Shown: positions 44,304 to 53,043, counted from the stretch's first letter. The stretch: 64,000 nucleotides of DNA from Maribacter forsetii DSM 18668 (GCF_000744105.1 NZ_JQLH01000001.1:1426001-1490000), one strand, 5' to 3'. The notes: a model not told the origin generated them from the letters alone. Made by a program: numbers and translations.

Positions 44304-45524
44304 TTAAGCAACTGGAGATAGTTGTTGCTTGATTTCTTGGAACTTGATGATGTAGTTAGTTCCTTTTTTAGAATTATCGCGTTCTATTGTTCCGCGTAAT
44401 TGGCGGGTAAGATTGTGAATCAGTTTTAAACCTAAAGATTTAGTGGTTTTGTAGTTAATGGTTTCAGGGAAGCCGATTCCATTATCACCAATTTCTAAGA
44501 TATAACAGTTTTCTTTTTCTGTATCCTGTTGAAGCTTAATACTAATTTCACCTTCGTTATCACTTTCAATGCCATATTTTAAGGCATTCGTCAATGTTTC
44601 ATTAATTAAAAGTCCTAATGGAATGGCGGTATCTATACCCAATTTTATATCCGGGATATCAATTTTTAAGTCAACATTATTATCATTTCCTTTTATAGAA
44701 CGAATTAAATATTCACCTAATTCTAGCACGTAAGATTTGTATTCAATATGGCTAATATCATTACGCATATACAACATTTCATGAACCATTGCCATGGCAA
44801 TTACCCTATTCTGAGTGCCTTTTAAAAGACCTTTCATTGGTCCGGTTTCTATATTTCTAGATTGTAAGCTTAACAAACTGGAAACTGTTTGTAGATTGTT
44901 TTTTACTCTGTGATGTACTTCTTTTAAAAGGTTTTCTTTTTCGTGTACTTGATTTGCCAATGCCTTTTTAGAACTGTACATGGCATTGTAGGTTTTTAGA
45001 AGTGTTTTTCCTAAGGTGTTTCCTAAAATAAATACAGCGAATAAAACGGAAACCAAACTAAAGACCGAGCTCGATTCTTTTGGAATTAAATTTTCTGTAA
45101 TGCTTAATTCAGGTATGCTCTGCGTAAATACCAATAGAATAAGAATAGTTATAATATTAAAATATACCCTACCATATTTAGTACTGTTTACAAACCCACC
45201 AAAGGCAATCAACGGAATCATGAATATAAACGGACTATGAATACCACCACTATATACGGTTACTACTACAGCGGTAATTAAACCTATAATAGATGAGAAA
45301 TTAAATGTTGGGACTATTTTTTTATGAGACCTGAAGTAAAGTAAATTGATAATGTTTAAAATAGCAAAGCCAGTAAGTGCAAAGGGTATAACTTGTGTTA
45401 TGTTCAAAAAGAAATAGCATAAAGCTCCAAAAAGGATGGAGATGATGCTTGTGGTATAATTTACCCTTAAAAATAGTTTGGTTTTATCCTGTAGACGTTC
45501 TTTGTCAATGGTAAATCCGGGCAT
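44304..45524 (-). CDS. Membrane sensor histidine kinase, HisKA_2 type
   Basis: 406 aa. About five or six membrane helices occupy residues 20-180, with no large periplasmic sensor domain. Then comes a coiled segment and the HisKA_2 box KEVHHRVKNNLQTVSSLLSL with the phospho-accepting His near residue 205. The ATPase domain has NETLTNALKYG (N box) and GDNGIGFPE (G1). No response regulator is adjacent; the stand-alone receiver at 15968 is a conceivable but unproven partner. Confidence 0.88.
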   Translation of the reverse strand: MPGFTIDKERLQDKTKLFLRVNYTTSIISILFGALCYFFLNITQVIPFALTGFAILNIINLLYFRSHKKIVPTFNFSSIIGLITAVVVTVYSGGIHSPFIFMIPLIAFGGFVNSTKYGRVYFNIITILILLVFTQSIPELSITENLIPKESSSVFSLVSVLFAVFILGNTLGKTLLKTYNAMYSSKKALANQVHEKENLLKEVHHRVKNNLQTVSSLLSLQSRNIETGPMKGLLKGTQNRVIAMAMVHEMLYMRNDISHIEYKSYVLELGEYLIRSIKGNDNNVDLKIDIPDIKLGIDTAIPLGLLINETLTNALKYGIESDNEGEISIKLQQDTEKENCYILEIGDNGIGFPETINYKTTKSLGLKLIHNLTRQLRGTIERDNSKKGTNYIIKFQEIKQQLSPVA

Positions 45525-45786
45525 AGATATTATTTATGTACTAGAAAACATACGAATTACGTAATGTAAATCTAATTATGTTTTTATCATTATACTAGTA
45601 TTTTCTACTTAAGTATGATAAAAACATTGATTACTTTTCTGAATTACATATTTTTTTTGCCTAAATAATGGTTAAAAATATGAAATGAACTGTTAATTGT
45701 ACAATTCAATACATAATCTTGAAAAAGGTTTTAATTGTATAGTAATTTCTATTTCGTTTATTTATAGCTTGTTATAAACTGTAAAT
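45525..45786. other. Gene-free stretch between kinase gene and secA
   Basis: AT-rich sequence upstream of the kinase gene. No frame, repeat or promoter box was convincing; it ends at the secA terminator. Confidence 0.4.
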
Positions 45787-45816
45787 AAAAAAGGCATCCA
45801 TTTGGATGCCTTTTTT
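45787..45816 (-). terminator. Terminator after secA
   Basis: Stem AAGGCATCCA/TGGATGCCTT with short loop and T-runs on both strands; 23 nt past the secA stop. Confidence 0.85.
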
Positions 45817-45838
45817 AAAACTTATAATGTTGTCTATA

Positions 45839-48800
45839 TTAATCTTGAGTCAAAACCCATGATCCATTTTGTAAAAGTGGTTCTGCTTGTTTAAACTTTA
45901 CCGTTTTACTCTCGCCACTCATTACATTTTTAATGGTAACGCGCTCATTTCTTCCAATTTTTGGTTGTTCCCTTGTAATAGTTTCGGTAACCGCAGGACG
46001 TTCAGCCTGATTTTGACTAACTGCTCTACTACGTGCCGCTAATTCATCACTATTAGGAATTTCCTCTTTTGTCGTCTGTAAATTCTCTTTACGTTGAACA
46101 TTTCTTTCCTCTTGAATAGCACTAGCATTTTCAGAAGGTAATTCTCCTTTAAATAAGAAAGAAACAACATCTTTGTTCACTTTCTCAATCATGGATTTAA
46201 AAAGTTCAAATGCTTCGAACTTATAAATCAATAAAGGATCCTTTTGTTCGTGAACCGCTAATTGAACCGATTGCTTCAACTCATCCATCTTACGTAAATG
46301 TGTTTTCCAAGAATCATCTATAATAGCCAATGAAATGTTCTTCTCAAAATCTGTAATCAGTTGCTTACCGTTACTATCATAAGCCTCTTGAAGGTTGGTA
46401 ACAACATTCAAGCTTTTAATTCCGTCAGTAAAAGGAACTACAATACGCTCAAAGTTATTGGCATTATCTTCGTGTACCTTTTTAATAACTGGAAAGGCTG
46501 CAGCAGCATTGCGCTCCATCTTATCGTTATAATGCTCGTATGCAGCTTTATAAATTTTACCGGTAATTTCTTGAGCTGATAGTTTTCCAAATTCAGCCTC
46601 GTCAACAGGTGCCGTTATAGAGAAGTACTTGATCAATTCAAATTCTAGATTCTTATAATCACTAGCGGCCTTATTGCTTTCTACGATAACCTCACAGGTA
46701 TCATAGACCATATTAGCGATATCTAGCTTTAAACGTTCACCTTGTAAAGCGTGACGCCTTCTTTTGTAAACAACTTCACGTTGCGCGTTCATAACATCAT
46801 CATACTCCAGTAAACGCTTACGTACACCAAAGTTGTTCTCTTCAACTTTTTTCTGAGCACGTTCAATAGATTTGGTCATCATGCTATGCTGAATAACTTC
46901 ACCATCTTCCAAGCCCATTTTATCCATCATCTTAGCAACCCTGTCAGAACCGAATAAACGCATTAGGTTATCTTCTAGAGAAACGTAGAATTGAGAACTT
47001 CCTGGATCTCCTTGACGTCCAGAACGACCTCTTAACTGTCTATCTACACGACGAGAATCATGTCTTTCTGTACCTATAATTGCTAATCCGCCTGCTTTCT
47101 TAACCGCATCAGACAACTTAATATCTGTACCACGACCAGCCATGTTGGTTGCAATAGTTACAATACCTGCATTACCAGCTTCGGCAACTACATCTGCCTC
47201 TTTCTTATGAAGTTTAGCGTTCAGTACATTATGTGGTACTTTACGAACACTCAATAATTTAGATAGTAATTCTGATATTTCTACAGAGGTAGTACCAATC
47301 AATACAGGTCTGCCTGATTGACTAATTTTGGTTACCTCCTCAATAATTGCATTGTATTTTTCTCTTTTTGTTTTGTAGATAAGATCATTTTTATCTTCTC
47401 TAGCGATAGGTCTGTTAGTTGGGATTTCCATTACATCTAACTTGTAGATTTCCCAGAATTCGCCAGCTTCCGTAACCGCGGTACCTGTCATACCGGCAAG
47501 CTTACTGTACATTCTAAAGTAGTTCTGTAAAGTAACCGTTGCAAAAGTTTGAGTTAATGCCTCAATTTTCACGTTTTCTTTGGCTTCTATTGCTTGGTGT
47601 AATCCGTCAGAATATCTACGACCGTCCATAATACGACCGGTCTGCTCATCAACGATCATTACCTTGTTATCCATTACCACATATTCGGTATCCTTTTCAA
47701 ATAGGGTATAAGCCTTTAACAACTGGCTCATGGTATGTATACGTTCACTCTTAATAGTGAAATCTTTAAAAAGCTCTTCTTTTAATTCTGCCTCTTTTTC
47801 AATCTCAAGATTTTGACTTTCAATTTTGGCGATCTCTCCACCAATATCTGGCATCACAAAGAAATCTTTATCCTGCTCACCAGAAATATAATTAACCCCT
47901 TTATCGGTCAATTCTATTTGGTTGTTCTTCTCGTCGATTACAAACAATAAATCTTCATCAACAACCGGCATTTCCCTGTTGTTGTCTTGCATGTAATAAT
48001 TTTCTGTTTTTTGAAGCAATTGCTTAACACCCTCTTCACTCAAGAATTTAATTAATGCCTTGTTCTTTGGTAGACCACGGTAAACTCTTAATAATAAGAA
48101 TCCGCCTTCTTTAGTGTCACCTTCCGCAATTAATTTTTTAGCCTCTGCCAAAACTCCTGTTAAATGCTGACGTTGCTTTCTAACGATCTCGTCAACCTTT
48201 GGTTTTAGTTCATTGAATTCATGGCGGTCACCCTCTGGTACCGGACCAGATATAATCAATGGTGTACGAGCATCATCTACCAATACAGAATCGACCTCAT
48301 CTACCATGGCATAATTATGTGGGCGTTGTACCAAATCTTTTGGTGTGTGCGCCATATTATCCCTTAAGTAGTCAAAACCGAATTCATTATTAGTACCGTA
48401 GGTTATATCCGCATTGTAAGCTGCACGTCTACCATCAGAATTTGGTCTGTGGTAATCTATACAATCTACAGAAAGTCCATGAAATTGAAATATAGGTGCC
48501 ATCCAAGCACTATCTCTTTTTGCTAAGTAATCATTTACAGTTACCAAATGGGCACCGTTACCACTTAAAGCATTTAAGTACAATGGCAATGTTGCAACTA
48601 GGGTTTTACCTTCACCCGTTTGCATCTCTGCAATTTTACCTTGGTGCATGGCAATACCACCAATAAGCTGTACATCATAATGCACCATGTCCCAAGTAAC
48701 TTCTTTACCGGCAGCATCCCAAGAATTTTTCCAAACTGCATTGGTGCCTTCAAGAGTAACATAGTCTTTAGTACCTGACAAAGTTCTGTCATATTCTGAT

Positions 48801-49198
48801 GCTGTCACCTCTAAGGTTTCGTTATTGGCGAAACGCTTGGCAGTTTCCTTTACAACGGCAAAAGCTTCAGGAAGTATCTTATTTAAAGTCTCTTCAGAAA
48901 TCGTATAAGCTTCTTCTTTTAACTTATCTATTTCTGTATAAATGTCTTCGTTTTTATCAATGTCTGTAGAGTTCTTTACCTCTTCTTCCAAAGCACTGAT
49001 CTGATCGGTTTTTTCTTTGATAGATTCTTGAATAGCCTTCTTGAAATCTATTGTTTTCTGTCTAAGTTCGTCATGACTAAGACTTTCTAATTTTGATTCG
49101 AACGACTTTATCTGGTCTACTAAAGGCTGTAATTCCTTTACATCTTTTTGTGATTTATCACCAACGAATGCCTTTAGGATGGAATTAATGAAACTCAT
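45839..49198 (-). CDS. secA: Preprotein translocase ATPase SecA
   Basis: Motor of the Sec export pathway, 1119 aa, the long Bacteroidota form. MQTGEGKTLVATLPLYLNAL is Walker A; VDEVDSVLVDDARTPLIISG is the DEAD-like motif; GTTSVE, ATNMAGRGTDI and GRSGRQGDPGSS belong to the second helicase domain. A charged insertion lies near residues 330-420 compared with E. coli. The C-terminus ends in SGSWVLTQD-like sequence without the CxC...CH zinc motif, so SecB-type contact through that motif is absent. Confidence 0.96.
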   Translation of the reverse strand: MSFINSILKAFVGDKSQKDVKELQPLVDQIKSFESKLESLSHDELRQKTIDFKKAIQESIKEKTDQISALEEEVKNSTDIDKNEDIYTEIDKLKEEAYTISEETLNKILPEAFAVVKETAKRFANNETLEVTASEYDRTLSGTKDYVTLEGTNAVWKNSWDAAGKEVTWDMVHYDVQLIGGIAMHQGKIAEMQTGEGKTLVATLPLYLNALSGNGAHLVTVNDYLAKRDSAWMAPIFQFHGLSVDCIDYHRPNSDGRRAAYNADITYGTNNEFGFDYLRDNMAHTPKDLVQRPHNYAMVDEVDSVLVDDARTPLIISGPVPEGDRHEFNELKPKVDEIVRKQRQHLTGVLAEAKKLIAEGDTKEGGFLLLRVYRGLPKNKALIKFLSEEGVKQLLQKTENYYMQDNNREMPVVDEDLLFVIDEKNNQIELTDKGVNYISGEQDKDFFVMPDIGGEIAKIESQNLEIEKEAELKEELFKDFTIKSERIHTMSQLLKAYTLFEKDTEYVVMDNKVMIVDEQTGRIMDGRRYSDGLHQAIEAKENVKIEALTQTFATVTLQNYFRMYSKLAGMTGTAVTEAGEFWEIYKLDVMEIPTNRPIAREDKNDLIYKTKREKYNAIIEEVTKISQSGRPVLIGTTSVEISELLSKLLSVRKVPHNVLNAKLHKKEADVVAEAGNAGIVTIATNMAGRGTDIKLSDAVKKAGGLAIIGTERHDSRRVDRQLRGRSGRQGDPGSSQFYVSLEDNLMRLFGSDRVAKMMDKMGLEDGEVIQHSMMTKSIERAQKKVEENNFGVRKRLLEYDDVMNAQREVVYKRRRHALQGERLKLDIANMVYDTCEVIVESNKAASDYKNLEFELIKYFSITAPVDEAEFGKLSAQEITGKIYKAAYEHYNDKMERNAAAAFPVIKKVHEDNANNFERIVVPFTDGIKSLNVVTNLQEAYDSNGKQLITDFEKNISLAIIDDSWKTHLRKMDELKQSVQLAVHEQKDPLLIYKFEAFELFKSMIEKVNKDVVSFLFKGELPSENASAIQEERNVQRKENLQTTKEEIPNSDELAARSRAVSQNQAERPAVTETITREQPKIGRNERVTIKNVMSGESKTVKFKQAEPLLQNGSWVLTQD

Positions 49199-49361
49199 AT
49201 ATTTTAATCTATTAGAATTGAAGCTTTTCTGACTAATATATTAGCTAGAATAGCTTTCAAAATATTTTATAATCGACAATTGTAATCGATGCTGTTAAAG
49301 AGCAAAAGGTATTCCAGTCTTGATTTTTCGACCAAATTACCTAAGAACCTGTCAAAATTAC

Positions 49362-49391
49362 ATAAAAAAAAAGCCTCCGAGGAGACTTTTT
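49362..49391 (-). terminator. Terminator after the DUF2795 gene
   Basis: Short stem AAGCCTCC/GGAGACTT with a nine-T run on the minus strand, 24 nt past the stop at 49415. Confidence 0.7.
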
Positions 49392-49414
49392 AGTAGTTAT
49401 TATGATATCGAATA

Positions 49415-49639
49415 TTAATATTCGTCCTCGTTCCAGAGGTAGTCTTCTTCCGTTGGATAGTCAGGCCAGATCTCTTCGATAGATTCATATATTTCGCCAC
49501 CTTCTTCTTCCATAGATTGTAAATTTTCTACAACTTCAAGAGGGGCTCCAGTTCTGATGGAGTAATCTATTAACTCATCTTTACTTGCCGGCCAAGGTGC
49601 ATCACTTAAATAAGATGCTAATTCTAATGTCCAATACAT
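49415..49639 (-). CDS. DUF2795-family small protein
   Basis: 74 aa. YLSDAPWPASKDELIDYSIRTGAPLEVV is the DUF2795-like core, a short helical domain of unknown role; the C-terminal half is acidic (EEGGEIYESIEEIWPDYPTE). Very common in Bacteroidota with nearly fixed sequence. A perfect -7 box TACTTTTG lies at 49666-49673 and a terminator follows, so it is transcribed alone. Confidence 0.85.
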   Translation of the reverse strand: MYWTLELASYLSDAPWPASKDELIDYSIRTGAPLEVVENLQSMEEEGGEIYESIEEIWPDYPTEEDYLWNEDEY

Positions 49640-49665
49640 AGTAATAGTTTAATTTTAATTTTTTG

Positions 49666-49673
49666 CAAAAGTA
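49666..49673 (-). promoter_or_regulatory. Putative -7 box TACTTTTG
   Basis: Exact TAnnTTTG on the minus strand, 27 nt before the DUF2795 ATG. Confidence 0.5.
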
Positions 49674-49772
49674 ATTTTTAAATTGTAACAGCAAAATAAA
49701 TAGTAATAAATTTCAGCTTATCAATATATTTTTCTGCATTTATAAATTGATAACGAATAAATTACGGATTTA

Positions 49773-50348
49773 TTAGTCCTTTTTTTTAGGAACCCATTTT
49801 ATTTCATTTGCTTGTAAATCATAGGACAATTTTCGTGCCAATACAAAGAGATAATCTGAAAGTCTATTTATAAAAGATAACACATTTTTATCAAATGGTT
49901 CATTTTGGTGCAATAAAGTTGAAATACGCTCAGCCCTTCTGCATACCGTACGGGCAATATGACAGTATGACACGGTTGTATGACCACCAGGTAGAATAAA
50001 ATGGGTCATTTGCGGTAATTGCGAATCCATTTGATCAATAGCGTCCTCCAAAAAGTTGATTTCAGCAGTACCTACTTTTGTTATTTTTAAACGCTCCGTA
50101 CCATTTTTAAGCATTTCCTTTTCTGGATTTGTAGCTAAAATAGCTCCAATGGTAAACAAATGTTCTTGAATTGCAATGAGTTGATGCTGGTATATAGGAT
50201 CAATATCTTGATCTCTAATAAGTCCGATCCAAGAATTTAACTCATCTACGGTACCATAACTGTCAATTCGCATATGATGCTTTGGTACACGTGTGCCACC
50301 AAATAGTCCGGTAGTGCCATCATCTCCTGTTTTGGTATATACTTTCAT
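49773..50348 (-). CDS. Cob(I)alamin adenosyltransferase, PduO type
   Basis: Transfers the adenosyl group of ATP to cobalamin to form coenzyme B12. KTGDDGTTGLFGGTRVPKHH is the N-terminal ATP-binding motif, SYGTVDELNSWIG the first helix, and CRRAERISTLL the conserved Arg-rich active-site helix. 191 aa, normal length. The product is the cofactor that MeaB (22520) helps load, although the genes are 26 kb apart. Confidence 0.93.
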   Translation of the reverse strand: MKVYTKTGDDGTTGLFGGTRVPKHHMRIDSYGTVDELNSWIGLIRDQDIDPIYQHQLIAIQEHLFTIGAILATNPEKEMLKNGTERLKITKVGTAEINFLEDAIDQMDSQLPQMTHFILPGGHTTVSYCHIARTVCRRAERISTLLHQNEPFDKNVLSFINRLSDYLFVLARKLSYDLQANEIKWVPKKKD

Positions 50349-50426
50349 TTTATATATGGTGCAAAGTAATGTTGAGATTATTTAATAATGATAGTGAGAA
50401 TTATTGCAGTTAAAATTTTGAACGAT

Positions 50427-50573
50427 TAGTTCTCTTTCTTGTCTTTGCGTTCATAATCACCCATAAACTTTCTTGATTTGCGGTCTTTAGATTTTCCTTT
50501 ACTGGTAATACGTATGGCTAAGTAGATAGCGAAAACGACACCAAGGGTAATGTATATAGTATTACTGCTCATT
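50427..50573 (-). CDS. Small single-pass membrane protein
   Basis: 48 aa: a short N-terminus, one membrane helix (IYITLGVVFAIYLAIRI) and a highly basic tail (TSKGKSKDRKSRKFMGDYER). It lies 29 nt after the methyltransferase-like gene on the same strand and 78 nt before the adenosyltransferase gene. Composition and spacing support a real gene; function unknown. Confidence 0.65.
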
Positions 50574-50602
50574 AAGATTTGCTTTAGTCTAAAATTACTG
50601 GT

Positions 50603-51091
50603 TTATATCCGTATTTTAAAATGTTCCTTTGCTTGTTCTCTTCTAAAAAATACGGCGCCACAATAAAACATATCTATTGTGACCTTAATATGATTTTCTG
50701 CTTTAAGATTTTTCCAAATTTCTAGATTTTTTTTGTTTTTATGTATTCCGTCTAAAAGAAGCATGCAGTCGTTAGATAGCGTATTTAGATTTATACTTTT
50801 TAAATCATTGATGTTTGCAAGAATAATATCTGGATTATTTTCAACGGTAGATATATTAGAACAATGTTGTTTAATGAGTTCTTCGGATGTGTTATAATCA
50901 CCCACTAGAAAAATAGACTTGTAATTAAAGTAGTCTATACTCTTAATAAGGACTTTTAAGGTAATGGGAAGTTTTAATTCTCTTTTCGTATAAAGACAGT
51001 TGGTAATGTATTCATACACAAATGGCGAATGAATTCCGTGCTGATTATTAGACGTAAGAAGAAATTTAATATAGGATATAAAACGAAACAC
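50603..51091 (-). CDS. Methyltransferase-like protein, reduced
   Basis: 162 aa. The N-terminal HGIHSPFVYEYITNCLY is a signature of a Bacteroidota SAM-dependent methyltransferase-like family, which is normally some 60-100 residues longer. Here the SAM-binding GxGxG loop is missing (KSIFLVGDYNTSEEL stands where it would be) and an expected central segment is shortened. It may be inactive or a divergent paralogue. Downstream lies the small membrane gene. Confidence 0.55.
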   Translation of the reverse strand: MFRFISYIKFLLTSNNQHGIHSPFVYEYITNCLYTKRELKLPITLKVLIKSIDYFNYKSIFLVGDYNTSEELIKQHCSNISTVENNPDIILANINDLKSINLNTLSNDCMLLLDGIHKNKKNLEIWKNLKAENHIKVTIDMFYCGAVFFRREQAKEHFKIRI

Positions 51092-51239
51092 TAGTTACCT
51101 TTTCAAATTTTGTCAAAAGTAAAGATTGTCATTGAACTTGAGTTTGATTTTTGAATTTGACTTTGTATTTTAAAAAGTAGGTAATGGTAAGAAATGGGGT
51201 AGCTAGGATGTGGGGCGAAAAGGAAATTGAACTGTTGTA

Positions 51240-51500
51240 TTAAGAAAGTTTAGCGCTGTTCATTTTTGTTGAGAATTTTAAAGCTTTGATTACTCTATTG
51301 TTTTTGTTCTTATATAATCTAGCAACCTCGATTGTATTTTTAGTTTCAATAGTTGGAACAACCATATCATTACTTTCAATTGTTTCAACCATCTCAACGT
51401 GTACAGTTTCGATCTCTACAGAAACGTTCTCATTGTTAGATTGTGCCTGAGCGAAGAAACAAGTGAAGAAAAGAGCGGTTAAAAGAATAATTGATTTCAT
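51240..51500 (-). CDS. Small secreted protein, ARLYK family member D
   Basis: 86 aa. Signal peptide MKSIILLTALFFTCFFAQAQ, acidic middle rich in Glu and Val (NNENVSVEIETVHVEMVETI), then VARLYKNKNNRVIKALKFST and KMNSAKLS. It differs from copies E and F at six or seven residues (for example Ser21 to Ala, His34 to Gln), making it the outlier of the three. Family-type upstream element at 51519-51560. Confidence 0.8.
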   Translation of the reverse strand: MKSIILLTALFFTCFFAQAQSNNENVSVEIETVHVEMVETIESNDMVVPTIETKNTIEVARLYKNKNNRVIKALKFSTKMNSAKLS

Positions 51501-51518
51501 AATATTTGTTTTACACTG

Positions 51519-51560
51519 CTAAAGTACAGGCAAGACAAAACATATTTTGCCGCTCGTCGT
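51519..51560 (-). promoter_or_regulatory. Family-type upstream arrangement before member D
   Basis: On the minus strand ACGAC (51560-51556), 29 nt, then TACTTTAG (51526-51519), about 18 nt before the ATG. ATTCGTC lies further upstream near 51590. Confidence 0.5.
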
Positions 51561-51609
51561 TGGGCATCATTTAACTATAGACGAATGGTAAAGAGGCGTC
51601 GTTAATTAA

Positions 51610-51765
51610 TTTTATGGAAAATCAGAAGTCAACTGCCCTCTAGATGTTATAGTTCGCTCAGTTACCGTAGGTATTGGTGTTGCCTGCTTATGTGTTTACG
51701 CTGCAGATATTAGAAGGGGAATGTATGCTGCCAGGTTAAACGGTTTGCTTGAACCAGATTTTTAA
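51610..51765 (+). pseudogene. Repeated gene fragment, copy 1
   Basis: Frame open from 51610 to a stop at 51765 without a good start codon. It reads VNCPLDVIVRSVTVGIGVAC, then YAADIRRGMYAARLNGLLEP ending DF. It looks like the C-terminal end of a protein whose front is missing. The copy at 52296-52451 keeps the frame, but most differences change amino acids, so it is probably not under selection. Confidence 0.3.
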
Positions 51766-51925
51766 ACTTAAGCTTGAGTTTGAGCTTGAGTTTGAGTTTT
51801 GAGTTTGTATTTGAATTTGAACTTGATTCTTGAACTTGATATTTGTGTTTGTATTTTAAAAAGTAGGTAATGGTAAGAAATGGGGTAGGTAAGATGTGGG
51901 GCGAAAAGGGAATCGAATTATTGTA

Positions 51926-52186
51926 TTAAGAAAGTTTAGCGCTGTTCAATTTTGTTGAGAATTTTAAAGCCTTGATTACTCTGTTGTTTTTGTTCTTATA
52001 TAATCTAGCAATCTCAATAGTGTTTTCAGTTTCAATAGTTGGAACAACGATATCATTACTTTCAATTGTTTCAACCATCTCAACTTGTACAGTTTCGATC
52101 TCTACAGAAACATTCTCGTTGTTAGCTTGTGCCTGAGCGAAGAAACATGTGAAGAAAAGAGCGGTTAAAAGAATAATTGATTTCAT
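51926..52186 (-). CDS. Small secreted protein, ARLYK family member E
   Basis: 86 aa, same signal peptide as D and F, then NNENVSVEIETVQVEMVETI and IARLYKNKNNRVIKALKFST followed by KLNSAKLS. Compared with F there are nine base differences in the coding sequence but only one amino-acid change (Val28 to Ile), so the copy is kept by purifying selection or has been homogenised with F. Confidence 0.8.
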   Translation of the reverse strand: MKSIILLTALFFTCFFAQAQANNENVSVEIETVQVEMVETIESNDIVVPTIETENTIEIARLYKNKNNRVIKALKFSTKLNSAKLS

Positions 52187-52204
52187 AATATTTGTTTTAC
52201 ACTG

Positions 52205-52246
52205 CTAAAGTACAGGCAAGTCCAAACATATTTTGCCGCTTGTCGT
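52205..52246 (-). promoter_or_regulatory. Family-type upstream arrangement before member E
   Basis: ACGAC (52246-52242), 29 nt, TACTTTAG (52212-52205) on the minus strand. A base change elsewhere in the arm destroys the alternative ACGAG found 3 nt nearer in copy D, while ACGAC stays intact. Confidence 0.5.
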
Positions 52247-52295
52247 TGGGCATCATTTAACTATAGACGAATGGTAAAGAGGCATCGTTAATTAA

Positions 52296-52451
52296 TTTTA
52301 TGGAAAATCAGAAGTCAACTGTCCTCTAGATATTATTGTTCGCTCAGTTACCGTAGGTATTGATGCTGCCTGCTTATATGTTTATGCTGCAGATATTAGT
52401 AAAGTAATGTATGCTGCCAGGTTAAACGGTTTGCTTGAACCAGATTTTTGA
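52296..52451 (+). pseudogene. Repeated gene fragment, copy 2
   Basis: Same fragment as at 51610-51765, here reading CPLDIIVRSVTVGIDAACLY and ending LLEPDF with a TGA stop. Changes relative to copy 1 are mainly non-synonymous (Gly to Asp, Val to Ala, Cys to Tyr, Arg-Arg-Gly to Ser-Lys-Val). Confidence 0.3.
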
Positions 52452-52628
52452 ACTTAAGCTTGGGTTTGAGTTTGAGTTTGAGTTTGTATTTGAACTTGAG
52501 CTTGAGCTTGAGCTTGAGCTTGAACTTGATTCTTGAACTTGATATTTGTGTTTGTATTTTAAAAAGTAGGTAATGGTAAGAAATGGGGTAGGTAAGATGT
52601 GGGGCGAAAAGGAAATTGAATTATTGTA

Positions 52629-52889
52629 TTAAGAAAGTTTAGCGCTGTTCAATTTCGTTGAGAATTTTAAAGCTTTGATTACTCTATTGTTTTTGTTCTT
52701 ATATAATCTAGCAATCTCAATAGTGTTTTCAGTTTCAATAGTTGGAACAACAATATCATTACTTTCAATTGTTTCAACCATCTCTACTTGTACAGTTTCG
52801 ATCTCAATAGAAACGTTCTCATTGTTAGCTTGTGCCTGAGCGAAGAAACATGTGAAGAAAAGAGCGGTTAAAAGAATAATTGATTTCAT
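52629..52889 (-). CDS. Small secreted protein, ARLYK family member F
   Basis: 86 aa; nearly identical to member E (one residue differs). Signal peptide ending FFAQAQ, acidic middle, basic IARLYKNKNNRVIKALKFST module ending NSAKLS. It is the upstream-most unit of the triplication on the minus strand, and its 5' flank ends where the repeat stops, near 52982. Confidence 0.8.
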   Translation of the reverse strand: MKSIILLTALFFTCFFAQAQANNENVSIEIETVQVEMVETIESNDIVVPTIETENTIEIARLYKNKNNRVIKALKFSTKLNSAKLS

Positions 52890-52907
52890 AATATTTGTTT
52901 TACACTG

Positions 52908-52949
52908 CTAAAGTACAGGCAAGCCCAAACATATTTTGCCGCTCGTCGT
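52908..52949 (-). promoter_or_regulatory. Family-type upstream arrangement before member F
   Basis: ACGAC (52949-52945), 29 nt, TACTTTAG (52915-52908) on the minus strand. Confidence 0.5.
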
Positions 52950-53043
52950 TGGGCATCATTTAACTATAGACGAATGGTAAAAATCATTCGCCTACGGTTT
53001 ATGTAGTTATAAAATCTATTTGGAATTAAGTGATTATTGAAGT

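Larger units (their letters stand above)
51128..52982. repeat. Tandem triplication carrying small secreted protein genes D, E, F
   Basis: Three direct repeats with gene starts offset by 686 and 703 nt. Each unit, read on the minus strand, holds an upstream region, the small gene, a conserved stretch after the stop (GTAGGTAATGGTAAGAAATG-like on plus), and TTGAGY-type hexamer tandem repeats of different length (51128-51170, 51771-51850, 52445-52540). The first two units also carry the fragment described at 51610 and 52296; the third breaks off at about 52982. The intervening stretches 51501-51925 and 52187-52628 hold nothing else. Confidence 0.85.
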
